This document shows, piece by piece, positions 9,952 to 22,476 of a stretch of 64,000 nucleotides of DNA. The stretch is taken from contig JBHGNT010000135.1 of NCBI GenBank assembly GCA_043228905.1, forward strand, positions 1 to 64,000, given 5' to 3'. Position numbers and translations under genes: made by a program. Within the stretch, counting starts at the first letter, position 1. Each line of letters begins with the position of its first letter. Source of the stretch: Azolla caroliniana (Eukaryota; Polypodiophyta). A model generated the notes under the pieces. It was not told where the DNA came from. It ran no database searches and saw only the letters and a program-made list of their open reading frames with translations.

Positions 9952-12806
9952 CTACTTACTAGATGGAGAAGAGTGATCAATGGCTTCTTCAACAAAGGTA
10001 GAGGTAGTGGTAGTGGTAGTAGGATGATGATGATGATAAGCTTGAATGGTAGGCTCATTCGGAGGGGTAGAAGAGACCATAGTTGCGGAGGAAAGCGGGG
10101 GCGGGGGATCGGGCGAAGAAGAAGAAGTAGTATAAGTCATGGAGCCACTGTCCTCGTAGTCAGGGAGGATGGGGGTGGGACGCACCTCGAGTATCATCCT
10201 CGAGACCTCGGCCATCGTGGGTCTTTGCTCTGGCACGGGCGCAACACACGCCAACGCTATTTGTAGCAGCTGGACCATCTCTTCCTCGATGCCCTCGAAC
10301 TTCATGAGCTCACGGTCAAACACCTCCGATGTCCACTCCTCGCGGACCACCGACTGTACCCATTTCGGCAAGTCCATGCCTTGCTGGGCGGACGTTTGGG
10401 CGGGCGCTTGGGCAGTCAGCATCTCGAGGAGCATGACTCCGAATGCGTAGACATCAGCCTTTTGAGACATCCTCCGCGTGTGAGCCACCTCCGGGGCTCT
10501 GTATCCGATGGCCATCCGAGACGCGATGCCCGCGGCATTTTGAGCGGCCGACCAGAAGAGGGGCGCAAGGCTGTAGTCCGAAATGCATGCCCCGTGATCC
10601 TTGTGTAGGAGCACATTGGACGGTTTCACATCTCCGTGTACACTCTTTGGCCCCTTGGAATGAATGTACTCTAGCCCCTTTGCTGCCCCTGCCGCAATCT
10701 TTAGCCTCGTATCCCAGTCTAATGCCGGCTCACCTGTTGTCTTCCGCCCTACAAAATTTCATTTTCCATGCCATGTCATGCCTGATACAACAAAAAAAGC
10801 ACAAGCAATCCTACAGAAAACAATGTGTTATTTTAAAGTTAGGGTTTAGGGTTTAGACCAATTGAGTGCAAACATTACATACAATGTGACAAATAATGGT
10901 GCCTATTGCCTGTAAATTGAATACAATGCAGTTGTTATGAAACATCAATTGTTTGCAAATGAAATGCAGATCAAGTACATTATGAAACAATCAATCAAAA
11001 AATACAAGCTGTAAAAGGTGTGCACCACATGGTGGCCATTGTAAAAACGATGAAATAAAGAAGATCTGTACGGACTAACATGTCACATCCCGTCCATATG
11101 GTAGTGATGAACCATATTACGCTGTGGATTAGGCATACATTCCATTTTTTCTATGGTTGAAGATTGTAAAACATGTTTCATTTGTTCTGATTCATGAAGA
11201 TTTATTTGATGCAAAACATGACATTCATCCAAGACTGTGTCTCATTTGAAAAATAGCAACAGGGTAATGCAGCATACATACTAGATAGAAAGTCGCAGAA
11301 TGAGACAGAGAGAGAGAGAGAGAAGAGTAAGGTACCATGGATGGCAAGTGAAAGGCTACCAAGAGGCATGTAGTCATGGACGAGGAGCTTCTCTTCCTTG
11401 GAGTAATAATAAGCTCTGATGGGGACGAGGTTCCTGTGCTGGTGAGGGTGATGGTGATGGCGATGATCATGATCATGATCATGATGGGGAGATGCCGTGT
11501 TGGTGGGAGGGGCGGCCATGATCACGTCCATGTGGTGCTCGAACTCGCGACGTCCCACAGAAGCATCCTTGAGCCTCTTCACAACTACAGTAGGGCCTTC
11601 CTCCAGCACAGCCTTGTAGGAGGTCCCGAATGTCCCCTTCCCCAGCACCTCTGCAGATGCCCTCAGCAAATCCTCCAGATCGAACCTCACCTTCCCGCCA
11701 TGGAAGAACACCAATTTGTTCTGCTCCGTCTGCTCTTGCGCGGAGCTGTAGTAGTAGCTGTTATCCTCCCCATCCTTCCCATCGCCATCGCCATCGCCAT
11801 CCCCACGCTTTCCTCTCTTCTCTGACATGCCTTTCTTCTTCTTCTTCTTCTCCCCCTGATCTTGATGGCGATGAGCCCATATCAAGTAACAACCTGTTGT
11901 GAGGCACAACAGTGCGGCCGCTGCCCCTCCTGATGCGATCAGAACTATGGCTAGCTTGCTCAAGTGGGCTCGTCTCTGCTTCTTCTCGTTCTGTGCTTCC
12001 GTGGTAGGGATTACAGATGGAGCAGAAGGAGAAGATGAGTTGCTGCTGCATTGTGCTGTTCCTTGCAATGGCGTCCCACACAAGTCCACATTCCCAACGA
12101 AAGATGAAGCAGAGAAAGCTCGGAGTGAAGACGGGATGCTACCACTAAGCCTGTTGAAAGAAACATTGAACTGAGAGAGAGAAGGGGAAAGGGGAGGGAT
12201 GGAGCCAGAGAGGGAGTTGTTCTGCAGGAAGAGGGACTTAAGACGCGCGAGGTTGGAGAAGGAAGGAGGAATGGATCCATCGAACTGGTTGAAGGAGAGA
12301 TCGATGACAGTTAAGGAGGGAGTGGAGAAGGCAGGGATGTGTCCATGGAATGCATTCCTGTGAAGGGCGAGCTTCTTGAGCTTGGAGCAGCTGAGGATAT
12401 CTGCAGGGATGGTTCCGGTGAGGCGATTGGACCTGAGGCTGAGGGTCTGCAGGGATGGGAGGAGGCCGAAGGATTGGGATGGGATGCTCCCCACCAGTCC
12501 CCTCCCTGGTAGAGTTACAGACACCACCGTCTGTCCCACATCTGCAGAGGTGGAGGTGGAGCATTGGACACCCACCCAGTTGCAGGCGCTCGTCGTGTTG
12601 GTCCAATTCAGTGATTTTGCAGACGATGGCAATGGACTCTGCAGGTTGTGGAAGAACCTGAGCAGCGCTTCCGATTCGCTCTGCAGGTCTGCGTTGGCGA
12701 CATGGAGATGTGAAGAAAGCAGCTGGAGAAGGAGGAGATGATGGATAATGAAGAAGAACAACAACAACAAGGCATGGTGGTGGTGGTGATGGTAGAGCCT
12801 CATCAT
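9952..12806 (-). CDS. LRR receptor-like (pseudo)kinase, two exons
   Basis: CDS = exon 1 12806-11336 joined to exon 2 10748-9952 (755 aa). The donor GGTACC and acceptor TTTTGTAG restore the frame at a glycine, at the boundary I recall as usual for this plant subfamily. Order: His-run and hydrophobic signal peptide (1-39); LRR cap with Cys pair (about 40-84); short LRR block (94-230); TM helix (285-311); Lys- and Asp-rich juxtamembrane; kinase domain with GKGTFGTSY loop (389-397) and beta-3 Lys410. Catalytic motifs are atypical: HGD at 528-530 instead of HRD, and SDYS at 547-550 instead of DFG; APE is kept. The family matches plant 'probable inactive receptor kinases' of the pollen-receptor/LRR-III type, which act at the plasma membrane as signalling co-receptors. 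Odd: a His/Asp-rich insert (about 435-457) between helix C and beta-4, and a His- and Thr-rich C-terminus. Confidence 0.93.
10749..11335 (-). other. Receptor kinase intron with telomere-like motif
   Basis: The only intron of the gene (587 bp), between a GTACCTTA donor and a TTTTGTAG acceptor. It contains TTAGGGTTTAGGGTTTAG at 10839-10856, two and a half plant telomere units, probably an incidental interstitial repeat or telo-box. A GA microsatellite lies next to the donor. Confidence 0.8.
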
Positions 12807-12872
12807 GGATGGAGACTGAAGAAGAGAGACAGGGAATGGAGAAGAAAGAAAGATGGAGGGGGCAGAGACAGA

Positions 12873-12909
<37 letters not shown>

Positions 12910-14104
12910 CAGCCGCTCTCTTCTTCTGTCTTTTCTTTCTTCTTCTTCTTCTTCTTCTTCACACTGCATACATACATACATACATATCATACATACAGAC
13001 TTACAGTTGTTGATTGTAACTTGTAAGTATGTATGTACTACATTCAGTATGTATGTAGAGAGCAGAGAGAAAAAGAGAGAATGAGATATTACGAGGAGAA
13101 GGTGTAAGTATGTATGTATGTATGTATGTATGTATGTATGTATAGGCTACAGCACAGAAACAGAGGAGGAGAAGCGTCTGTCTTATATGTGTGTGTCTCC
13201 TCTGTTTTCTCTCGGCTTTGCTTTTGTGTTTTGTTTACATACATATATATATTACATGCATATAAAGAAGAAGAATTTGAAGAAGAAGAAGAAGAAGAAG
13301 AGGGAAGAAAGGCTGGCTGGCCATTGAGCTTCTCTCTGCTCTCTCTCTGCTCTGCTTAATTGCAATCATCATAAATGGATCAATGGATCCAAAAGGTAGC
13401 CCCCAGCCATCTCCACATTCATACATACATGCATGCATGCATGCATAGACATCCCATACACATACACACACACACATTGTACATCTGTCTGCATATGCAG
13501 CACCATCACCATCATCATCATCATATCACCCATCAGTGGTAATAGTAGTGATAGTGGGAGTGGGAGTGGGAGTAGGTATCTATAACTATGCTCATTTCAT
13601 CATAACGCATACATATGGATATAATATATAATATATATATACATATGTGTTATATATTTATTATATGTAATATTACATGTATATATACATATACCATAAT
13701 ACCACCACCACTATGTGCCATCACGCATGATGATTCCATCATCATGCAATCAGGAATGTATGTATGTATGTATGTATGTATGTATGTATGTATGTGGTAA
13801 CTTGTATCAGTATGTATGTATGTATGTATGTATGTATGTATGTATGTATAGTTGCATACATCTCTCTCTCCTCCTGCTGCTCCTGGAAAAAACAAATTCC
13901 AAATGCTGCCCATATCTGTCTGTCTATGCATGCATGCATGCATGCATCAAAGAAACCCTTGGTGCTGATTTTGTTGTGGTGTATGTGTGTATGGTTATGT
14001 GTGTATAGTGATGTATGTTATGTATGGTTATGTGTGTATTATGTATGTATGAACAACTTAAATAGATTTTGTCATGTTATAATTTATGTATTCGTTTGAT
14101 TGTT

Positions 14105-14124
14105 CCCCCCCCCCCCCCCCCCCC
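14105..14124. repeat. Homopolymer of 20 C
   Basis: Twenty consecutive C residues on the plus strand. Its true length is uncertain because such runs are prone to slippage and assembly error. Confidence 0.9.
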
Positions 14125-14278
14125 TCTTCCCTTTACTTGATTTCTTAACACTGTGGTGCTGTTGATGCTACCGCCACCTAGAGAGAGAGAGAAAGAAGAG
14201 AGAGAGAAGAGTGTGTGTGTGTGTGTGTGGCGGCGGCTGCCACTGTTGGTGTTGGTGGTGTTGTCTGTGTTTGCAACG

Positions 14279-14281
<3 letters not shown>

Positions 14282-14357
<76 letters not shown>
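14282..14357. repeat. (CT)38 microsatellite
   Basis: About 38 uninterrupted CT units, the longest perfect dinucleotide array in the window, roughly 1.5 kb upstream of the receptor kinase start codon. Confidence 0.95.
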
Positions 14358-14361
<4 letters not shown>

Positions 14362-14565
14362 TTCGTTTGTTTATATGCATGATGTATTCATCTACTACTA
14401 TTATCAATGAATGTGTATGGGATGGATGGATGTACATAAATTGTATAATGGATGGATGGATGTTATGTTATGTTATGAGATGGGATTGGGATGCGCTTCT
14501 CCTACATACATATATACATATGATATATACATACGTATAAATATATATATATATATATATATATG

Positions 14566-17500
14566 ACTCTCTCTCCTCTCTCTTGTTTAGTTATTGTTAT
14601 CGTTTTTTGTTTTTTGGGGGGCGGGGCTTATTTAATGCAGTTATATACATACATATGTATAATGTATGTATATTTCTTTTCCTTTTCTATCCTCCCTTTC
14701 GTGATATAAATTCTACATAATAATTTAAAAGACTTCTTCCTTCTAAACCACAAGGTTTTTCATGTCTTTCTTCTTCCTTCCTTCTCTTCTTGTTTTCTAT
14801 TTTTAATTTGATCGGCCGGCCTTTTAATCTCTCCATCATATATCAAATCCCTTGAGGTTTTTGGGGATTTCTCCCCAATTTCGTTGCAACTCTTACCTCC
14901 CCCTAAACCACAAGCATTAGACAAATGTTGTCATCTTCTTCGCCCCGCGTAGCATACATTACATACATGCTCCTAATGTCAAGGTTGGCCCAGTGTCCGC
15001 ACAAGATTTCCATTGTCAAGGTTGGCCCGATGTCCGCACAAAGATAGAAATCTCGCGTGCCTTACCAACAGTCAAAGTTTTGCACTTCTTCCACCACATG
15101 ATAATCATAGTCGCAAAATCACACAATCCAATGTGAAACTTTGTTTCTTAGAGAACCTTCCAACTTGCAAGACTTGTTGAGATATGACAAACACATATTT
15201 AATCTTCTTTATCCTTGGATATAGTGCAAAGTTGACCTTAGATAAATTTATTCTTGCTTGACTATCTTCTACCTTTAGTGCAAGGCAATCAAGGCAATCT
15301 AAGGAAACTCGAGGTTATGGGTACAGATTTTGATGAGGGGATTTCCACATCTTTCTCGTATACATATTTCTATCTTCCTTGCGACTTCTATTCCATAAGG
15401 GTTCCTAGTGTATTGTGACTTTAGATTAATGGGATTTTGATTTTCTTTTGAGATCAAGTATTAACTTAAGCCATGGCTTTGCGAGCAACACTTGTTATAT
15501 TCAATGACCTTACCAACCTCATAACCATTCATGCCCAAAGTTATGCAAATAATTTGAATGCTTAATTCCTTATTAATTAATGCTTGCAGTTTGCAAAAAA
15601 TATAGCTCCGCCACAAATTCATGTGTAAATAAATGGTAACTATTGATGGTGAGACATGAGTCCCTACTAAATCTTCTTTAATATGCATGTGCATGCACAC
15701 ACAACGCCAAAGGCTCTTAATATTGTTGTCCTTTTGTTCCATTTTGTCTTTTACAGCCAATATGGAGCAACCCGATCTTATTAATGAAACTGTATTGTCC
15801 ACCATGGCTACCCAAACACATCATAGATTTGTTGAGGTAGTGAAAGTGCAAGAAGTAGATCGAGCAAACAATACGTGTGAATTTAAAGTTCTAAAAGAAA
15901 ATCAACGAGGTGTTGTTGATATTTGGGCTCATAACATGTATGTAGAAGAGATTATATAAGCTCCCTCTTCTTTTTAGTTTCCCAATATTCACCAAGGGAG
16001 TTATAACTCCACTAAAAGGATTCCAATGCTCAACCAAATTAGTTTAATACTAATCCATACACATGCATATCAGTGTGTATTGGTATGTATTCATGCAATG
16101 GGCGCTCGCACATTTTTCAATGAGCTCATTTAATCTTTCTTTCCAGTTCACTTCAATATATTTAGCCTTTCAATGTAATCTGCCCCTTTCAAAGGGAGGG
16201 ATTTCTCCAACTCGAGATTAACATTGACTCCGTTACAACATATGGGTACCTTTTCTCGTAGCTAGAACAAAATTTTCAATCATACAAATATGATTGGTCT
16301 TTCTCATTTTTATAGAATATACATGACCTCATTTGCTCGTGTATTCATGGCGTTGTGCACTTTATCAAAAGGCATTAGGTGCCAATGGCCATAATACAAT
16401 GCTAAAAACAAACATTGTCCTTATATGCACATTGAGCAATAATCTTGATTTTGGAATCATGTCTAAAGTATTGTTATTATTCTCATTGCTATTTGGCGTT
16501 GAGATATTTATAAGACCCAATAAATGGCTCCTCATACAAGGATTCAATAAATTCATTGTCCACCACCTAAGGGATTGAAAGTGATACAACAGGTATCCAA
16601 CTATACGTGCTCTTCCTTTCTTGAGCTAATTTCTAAGGTCAACGTTGGGTCATAATTTATCTCTAACCTCAGCCCAATAATATGAGCTTGACTCACAAAA
16701 AGGAAATAAGTTATTCATATTTGATAAGACAACAACAATTAATGTTGAGTCTAGATGGAAACCATAAAAAGAATAATCACAAAAAGCATCAAACCTAGAG
16801 TGTGGATAATCAACATAGAAAGGTGTCATCGACCATATAAGAAAAGTTATATTACATTTTCATTTCCCCCTCCCATCAGGGGAAAAACCATGAGCCCTAT
16901 GCAAACATGGAATGGGAAGCATATATCATACTTTACATCATCACAATATTAAGAGCTCTTGATAGGTAGTAGTGCTAAGATTTCACAAGTGGAATACATT
17001 ATATGAGCAACATATATATATGGATCATAACATCATTTGGAATGAGGTATTCATTTGTCAACGTGACCACTAACATTGAAGCAAGTATTGGTAACATCAC
17101 TAATAGATTATAGTCAAATAATCCCATCATGAAAAAATGATAGGTTTGTATTATCAAATTTCTTATATAATACATGTGAAGAATAAGGTCTTTGATGTTC
17201 TTAAGCCTAGCCATCAAGCTGAAAAGTTAAAAGGCATGCCTATTAGAGTTGTCAGATGTGGAGGAATTATTACAACCATCGCGTGTTAAAGATGAAGACA
17301 TAGTGAAGAGAAAGCAATAAATGATGGAAGACAAGTACATGGTAGAGGTAGAGAAAGAATGCACGAAATTGGTTGATTCAAGTTTTGAATATTTTTACTC
17401 CTTACTTTCACTCAAAAAATACTACATTGCTTGGTAGCACCATTTTTCAGTTTTATCTAAAAAAAACGAGACATAGCCAACTAAAGCACAACGTGGAAGC

Positions 17501-18240
17501 ACTCACTTTATCGTTTACATCACAAGGACTAATACTCATACATGTGTAGATATTGTGTAGATACGAATTACACACTTCTTTGCCTATTCGCGAATACAAG
17601 TTGGACATTCTACAAACAAATAGATCAATAAACTATGGAGGATAAATCATTTGCTCACATGGGGGATTTTTAACTGTAATTGCTCACCAAACAATAATTC
17701 CTAATATTGGTGATTGGTTATTAGTCCATGAGCTTTTCTAGCATTGAGGCCTTCTACACAAACCTATTGCATCAAATGTATAGATTTACACTCCAATTGT
17801 TGTCTTATCCCCTCATTATTTCACCTTAATATTTGGCATTGCTTTAATTTCACTTTTCGTGACCAAGGATTGGCTCGCCTTTCCTTTGGCAATGCTAACA
17901 AATAACCTTAATATACATTCTTTATAATTCTGTCATGATAATTGTGGCCAAGGATATCTTGGCTCTTACAACGATGAAGAACCCAACGAAATGTGACTCT
18001 CTACTCATATAATAATCCAATGAAGGTGGTGCATGGAATTGTACAACCTTCAACACGAGGAGGTTCATTCTGCATAGAGGAACGGTACATGCACATTCGG
18101 TTATTAGTGGCCAACCTTACAGTTTGGTTAGTGTGGGTATCTAGGTGCAAGGAGTCTTTCACAAGTAAGCGAACCCCACCAGTTGAGAGTTTTAAAGATG
18201 ATTTGGTTTAATCTTATCTCTACTTTACAAGGATAGTTTG
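14566..18240. other. Intergenic, no firm gene
   Basis: AT-rich DNA. A short duplication of GTCAAGGTTGGCCC(A/G)(A/G)TGTCCGCACAA occurs around 14978-15045. The only coding-like segment is the candidate exon at 15757-15959. Confidence 0.55.
15757..15959 (+). pseudogene. Candidate terminal exon or exon relic, unknown family
   Basis: A pyrimidine-rich tract and TTTTACAG acceptor (ending 15756) lead into an open frame of 67 codons to a TAA at 15957-15959. Its composition is protein-like: charged and mixed, including THHRFVEVVKVQEVD and NQRGVVDIWAHNMYVEEI. No upstream exon, promoter or matching family was recognised, so this may be the end of an unseen gene, a captured exon in a transposon, or a chance frame. 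Confidence 0.25.
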
Positions 18241-18329
18241 AAATCCTTTAGCGGCCCTTAGATGAGAGTGAAGAAGCTAGAGGACGTTTCCTTCTAAAAT
18301 GGAGAGGTTCTCTGATGATGTAGATGGTG

Positions 18330-18625
18330 GATGGCAATGCAAAGTAGATTTATGGTTGTTCCTTCTCAGGTTACCAAACATATAGGTGGGTGTTTCCACA
18401 TAAAGAGATTGGAGGATGTCTATGCTGAATTAGGGTTCTATGAGGCTCACGTTGAGGGTATGCGGTCGAGTAATTAAGTGCTCATCGGATGATGCCGTGA
18501 TTATGAGTTTTTTGTAGATTCCTTGATACATGTTGGTTTCTTTGTAGCCATGCAAGTTGCCTTGTAAGATATGAGTTGTATATTATCCTATCTACATTGA
18601 CTTAATTAACAGAAGTATGACGCTA
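18330..18625 (+). mobile_element. LINE fragment, same family as 56539-56850
   Basis: Blocks TGGTTGTTCCTTC, TGGGTGTTTCCACAT, GAGGATGTCTATGCTGAATT, TGAGGCTCACGTTGAG and CTTGTAAGATATGAGTTGTA match, in order, the insertion at 56539-56850. That copy is bounded by target duplications and ends in an A-tail. This copy is older and its ends are unclear. Confidence 0.6.
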
Positions 18626-20023
18626 TCAAGGGTAATTTAGATGTAGTCCTTCGAAATAAAGAGGTTTTTAAGAAGACATGGGAAAGGATGAATGTATTTT
18701 ACATGATTAATTGTTGTATACGTTGGAGGTATCAATCACCTCGTTGGGTATTTCCTCCACCGATATGAGACATGGGGATATGTTAATCGTTATTGGTACT
18801 ATCTTAGGAGTTATGTATGTCAATGACAGTCTATGAGTAGTTGAAAAGAAAAAAATAATTGAGATTTTGTGCAATCTCATTCAAGACTTATTTTCTGGTT
18901 TGGTGATATCAGAAGAAATTATGGCATCATGGCTTATTTGGAATTTTTCCATTCGAGCAATAGGACAAGGACAAGAAGTGAAATTTGAAAACAGGGTTTG
19001 GAACAGTATTTTATAATCACTAAAATGCTAAATGATATGTATGCAGAATCCCATTTCATCTTATGAGATGGATGGAGTCATTGAAATAGGTGGAGGGGGA
19101 TGCTCTTATGTATGCATTCGGAAGAAGTCTGTTTCTTCTTATGCGATGGATGGTGTCATGAAGCACTGTTGATTGCATGCAACATGTGGAAGGTTACCAT
19201 ATGCATATAAACTAGTCGAAGGGTTGAGATCCCTTAAGGTGGGTGTTGATCACATGGCTTTACATGACGGTATGTTCATACATGCTGGAATCATGGATCG
19301 AGGCATACAAAATGACCTCTATACCATAATGCTTTGATTGAGTTTTACATTGAATATGGAAAATAGAGGATGCTTGGTCATTGTAAATGTGGGGGTATAT
19401 TGGATGCATGTGATGGATGACCCAAATGTGGTATCTAGATATGTTGAATATGAACATGATGAGGAAGATTGATTTGGTTTGAACATATCCAAATTCATGG
19501 TATGTTTCAACTATTGAGGAAGTGTTCAATCAAGTCTATCAAAAGAAGGATTCATGGCTAGCTATTGTCTTACAGAAGACGGGTTGGGGAAGGAAAATCA
19601 TCTCCTTTCCATCATTTTGTATTTTGTAGCTCATATGGTTTTTTAAACTAATGGAAGGATATGTTTTCTATAATAATAAAAAACTAACGGAAGTATTAAT
19701 TTATTTTGAAAATTTTTAAAAAAATAAAAAATAAATCCAATGGTAATTGCATAAAAAATTATTCTCTTTGCCGACTTTGAGTCTAAATAGTAAACCTACT
19801 CTATGAAATGTAATCTTGTATCTACCGCATACTAAAATAATCGAGTTGTTGGTAATGGAAAATACTATCACGGAATATTAGAGTATTCATTTCGTATTTC
19901 CTTTTGTGGTTTGTTTACAATTCATAGAACTCAACATTTGGATAAGAGTTTCCATCACTATAAGCACTAAAGAAAATGTGAAGGGTGTTTGTAAGGTTAA
20001 TCATGTTGAGTTCGAAGTATTTA
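18626..20023. other. Intergenic with degraded LINE sequence
   Basis: No gene seen. A short internal duplication (GATGGATGG(A/T)GTCAT type, about 19065-19160) and a LINE 3' tail near 19620-19682 are present. Confidence 0.5.
19620..19682 (+). mobile_element. LINE 3' end (ACTAATGGAAGGATAT family)
   Basis: TTTTGTAGCTCATATGG...AAACTAATGGAAGGATATG followed by AATAATAAAAAA matches the tails at 8383-8447 and 43096-43160. A second A-rich tail follows directly, suggesting stacked insertions. Confidence 0.55.
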
Positions 20024-20037
20024 AAATCAGATATTTA

Positions 20038-20420
20038 AATACTCCAACGACGTGACCACTGCCCGTTTGCGCTTTTGGCAGAAATGGCGAAACACACCTA
20101 TGGTGATGCAAGGCGGGAGTGGCCCGAGGTGGAACTACCAGCCCCCACGTTGGTTGTTTCCTATTCACCTGCCACCCTCTTTTCGGTGTAGGCCCCAAGA
20201 GCCGACTCGTACGAGGCCACATTGAAGGGCATTGCCTTGGATATAGGTAGCTTCTTACATTAAGTTAGGCCGCAAGGCAATGTAAGTGGCTCATCTTCTT
20301 TGGCTTGATCGGAGGAAGTCTCCCCGATGTGTGTATAAATCTCCTTATAGACTCTATGTAATAATCCTTCCTAACTAATGGGAAAGTAGCTTTACTTTGA
20401 AAAAATAAAAAATAAAAAAT
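20038..20420 (+). mobile_element. 5'-truncated LINE insertion with 14-bp target duplication
   Basis: The direct repeat AAATCAGATATTTA at 20024-20037 and 20421-20434 brackets the insert. The insert ends with CTAATGGGAAAGTAGCTTTACTTTG and a tail of AATAAA-like units. It matches the insert at 22477-22891 and, inverted, the LINE at 60.1-61.4 kb, sharing CGTTTGCG(C/T)TTTTGGCAGAAATGG. Only the extreme 3' end of the LINE is present, as expected for aborted reverse transcription. Confidence 0.9.
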
Positions 20421-22476
20421 AAATCAGATATTTAGAGATACACAATGGTTTGTAAAAAGATGAATGCACATAGTGTCCACACTTCAATTGTAGGGACATC
20501 ACCTCTTTCAAAGTGACATCATTGATGAAACATAAATGTTGGGGTGTTGCACAACTCCAACAAAAACATGATAGTTGAAAAACTAGATAATTGAGAAAAC
20601 CTTTGGTATGGACCTATGGATATTGTAAGAGATGTGTAGCATAATGTGAATATTCAAGTTCCCTACTCAAAGGCAAAAGAAGTTGCAATCCATCAAGGAC
20701 GATGCATAAAAAAGGCTTCTAAGTTATGCATAATGTGGAACTTGCTCCACATTCTAGATAAAAATGTTGATATTCGAAACTTGATTTCTTGCAACAACTT
20801 TATTGATGTCATGTTTCACTCTAATTCCATCACCAATAACATTATGAAATGCCAATAGTACTAATCACAATATTATTAGTCGTAATCAATACTAAATACG
20901 ATACTAATGATTCTTAATATCATTAATCACAAATGTTAATTGCTACAATAAGTACTTATTATGATGTTAGGCACTAAAATTTATTGTAAACACAATGCAG
21001 AGTAGTTAGTTCTAATTAAATATAAATTCCCGATTAGTATGTGCCCCTCATAGTGAATGTACAATTTTATGAAGAAATGATTATATTACATAATAAAAAA
21101 GAGTTTTTGAATGAAAAATTTACCCCGATTTCGCCTTTCAGGGATAAATGTCTATTCCATGAAGATTCTCAGTTTCATTGGCCTTTACTTTGAAGTTCAA
21201 GATGTTTTCCTACTTTATAATGATGGTTCTTTTAGATTTATTAACAAATTTTCAATGTCTTTCTCTACTTTTAGTACTAACGATGATGAGTTACCAACTT
21301 CTAAGTCATAATATTATTGGCATGCTTAAAGAAAGCACAACTTCAAAGTGATGGCAAATAGCTTTGAATTTGTTTCATTAAAAAATTCCCATAAGGTTTC
21401 TGAAGTGCCTAACACTTTTATCATCCACAATCGTTATAATGTCAATGTTGTAGAACCAGAATTTAAGAGCCAATTGTTGTCATATTATGATAGACTTACT
21501 AAAATAAATGTCATACCAAACCCATTTTGAATACTACATTTTCATTAAGGTAATCGTGACTCTATGATAAAAAATTTATAGGGACGAATAAAGTGCGTGT
21601 CTTAAATGATATGGAAGAGCAATGTTGGCTTAATGTACTTTCGCATGTAAAGTTGTTTTCCTTGAATCTAAGCATTTTATTTTGCTAATACAACTTAAAT
21701 TCCAATTTTGAAATGATAAACGATCACACCTTTTGTGTAAACAGGAGATTTCTATTTTACGATGTGCACCACTTATAATTCTTCCCTTCACATCATGAGT
21801 TTTCCTCTTCTTACCTTGAAATCAATGAGACTACAATAGTGTCCATATACATTAACTATTGTGTGTGGAGAACACATTGAAGAAGCTTTTATTGCTTGGT
21901 ATCAGTAGAAGACCTTACATAATGAATGTGTACAAAGAGCATGTCGGGTAAAGGTTTTCGGTCTTCATTAAGTAACTATAGCTACATCAGTAATTTTCAA
22001 AAAGCGATGAGGAACTTATAAGAAAACATTGTAAACTCACTCGAGACGTATATTCATTGTTTATGATCACAAGCTTTCTAGGTTTTCTTGTATACTATGA
22101 GGATTTGAGCTTAGTCCATTTTACTTTTTATCGTAATCCCAACATTTATCGCAAACCAAGAGTAATATTTGTATTCTATATTTCATGTTGAATAGTAAAT
22201 CAACGGTCTCATTATCCTCACTAGTGACCACTTAGTAAAGTGCAATGTCGTGCTTTATCATGATGTGAATACACAATAATTAACAAGATACAAAATTACA
22301 ATCCTATTCTTTGATGTATAGTGCATACAAACACGAGTATGTTGATATTTTAAGTTCCAAAGGCTCTCTAGACCCTTCAATTTGAGGCTCCAAAATTACT
22401 CATGGTAACATAAAATAGAGCAAGTCAAAGACATAAGATATACAATAGTTAGCCTTCACAAAACAATGTAAATATG

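Larger units (their letters stand above)
12875..14565. repeat. Dense microsatellite cluster upstream of the receptor kinase gene
   Basis: This 1.7-kb stretch forms the 5'UTR and promoter side of the minus-strand gene and is largely simple repeat: GA (about 12879-12906), CTT (about 12938-12960), GTAT (about 13108-13142), GAA (about 13266-13300), ATGC (about 13427-13446), CAT (about 13501-13530), two ATGT arrays (about 13756-13794 and 13811-13849), ATGC (about 13926-13948), a 20-base C run, GT (about 14212-14228), a 76-base CT run, GGAT units and AT (about 14540-14563). The long cysteine/methionine/tyrosine or serine/leucine ORFs here are translations of these repeats, not genes. Confidence 0.9.

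Noticed and set aside
10839-10856. Interstitial telomere or chromosome-fusion scar
   Set aside because: Only two and a half TTTAGGG units inside an intron, too short for that reading.
10169-12741. Several plus-strand and other-frame ORFs of 60-150 residues over the receptor kinase gene, plus a 250-residue minus-strand ORF (12238-12990)
   Set aside because: Shadows of the GC-rich kinase exons in other frames. The kinase frame alone shows domain structure.
13114-14108. Long ORFs rich in Met-Tyr-Val-Cys or His-Thr-Tyr-Ile
   Set aside because: They are direct translations of ATGT/CATA microsatellites in several frames and have no domain or splice support.
14153-14540. ORFs with long Ser-Leu or Arg-Glu runs
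   Set aside because: Encoded by the (CT)38 array on either strand.
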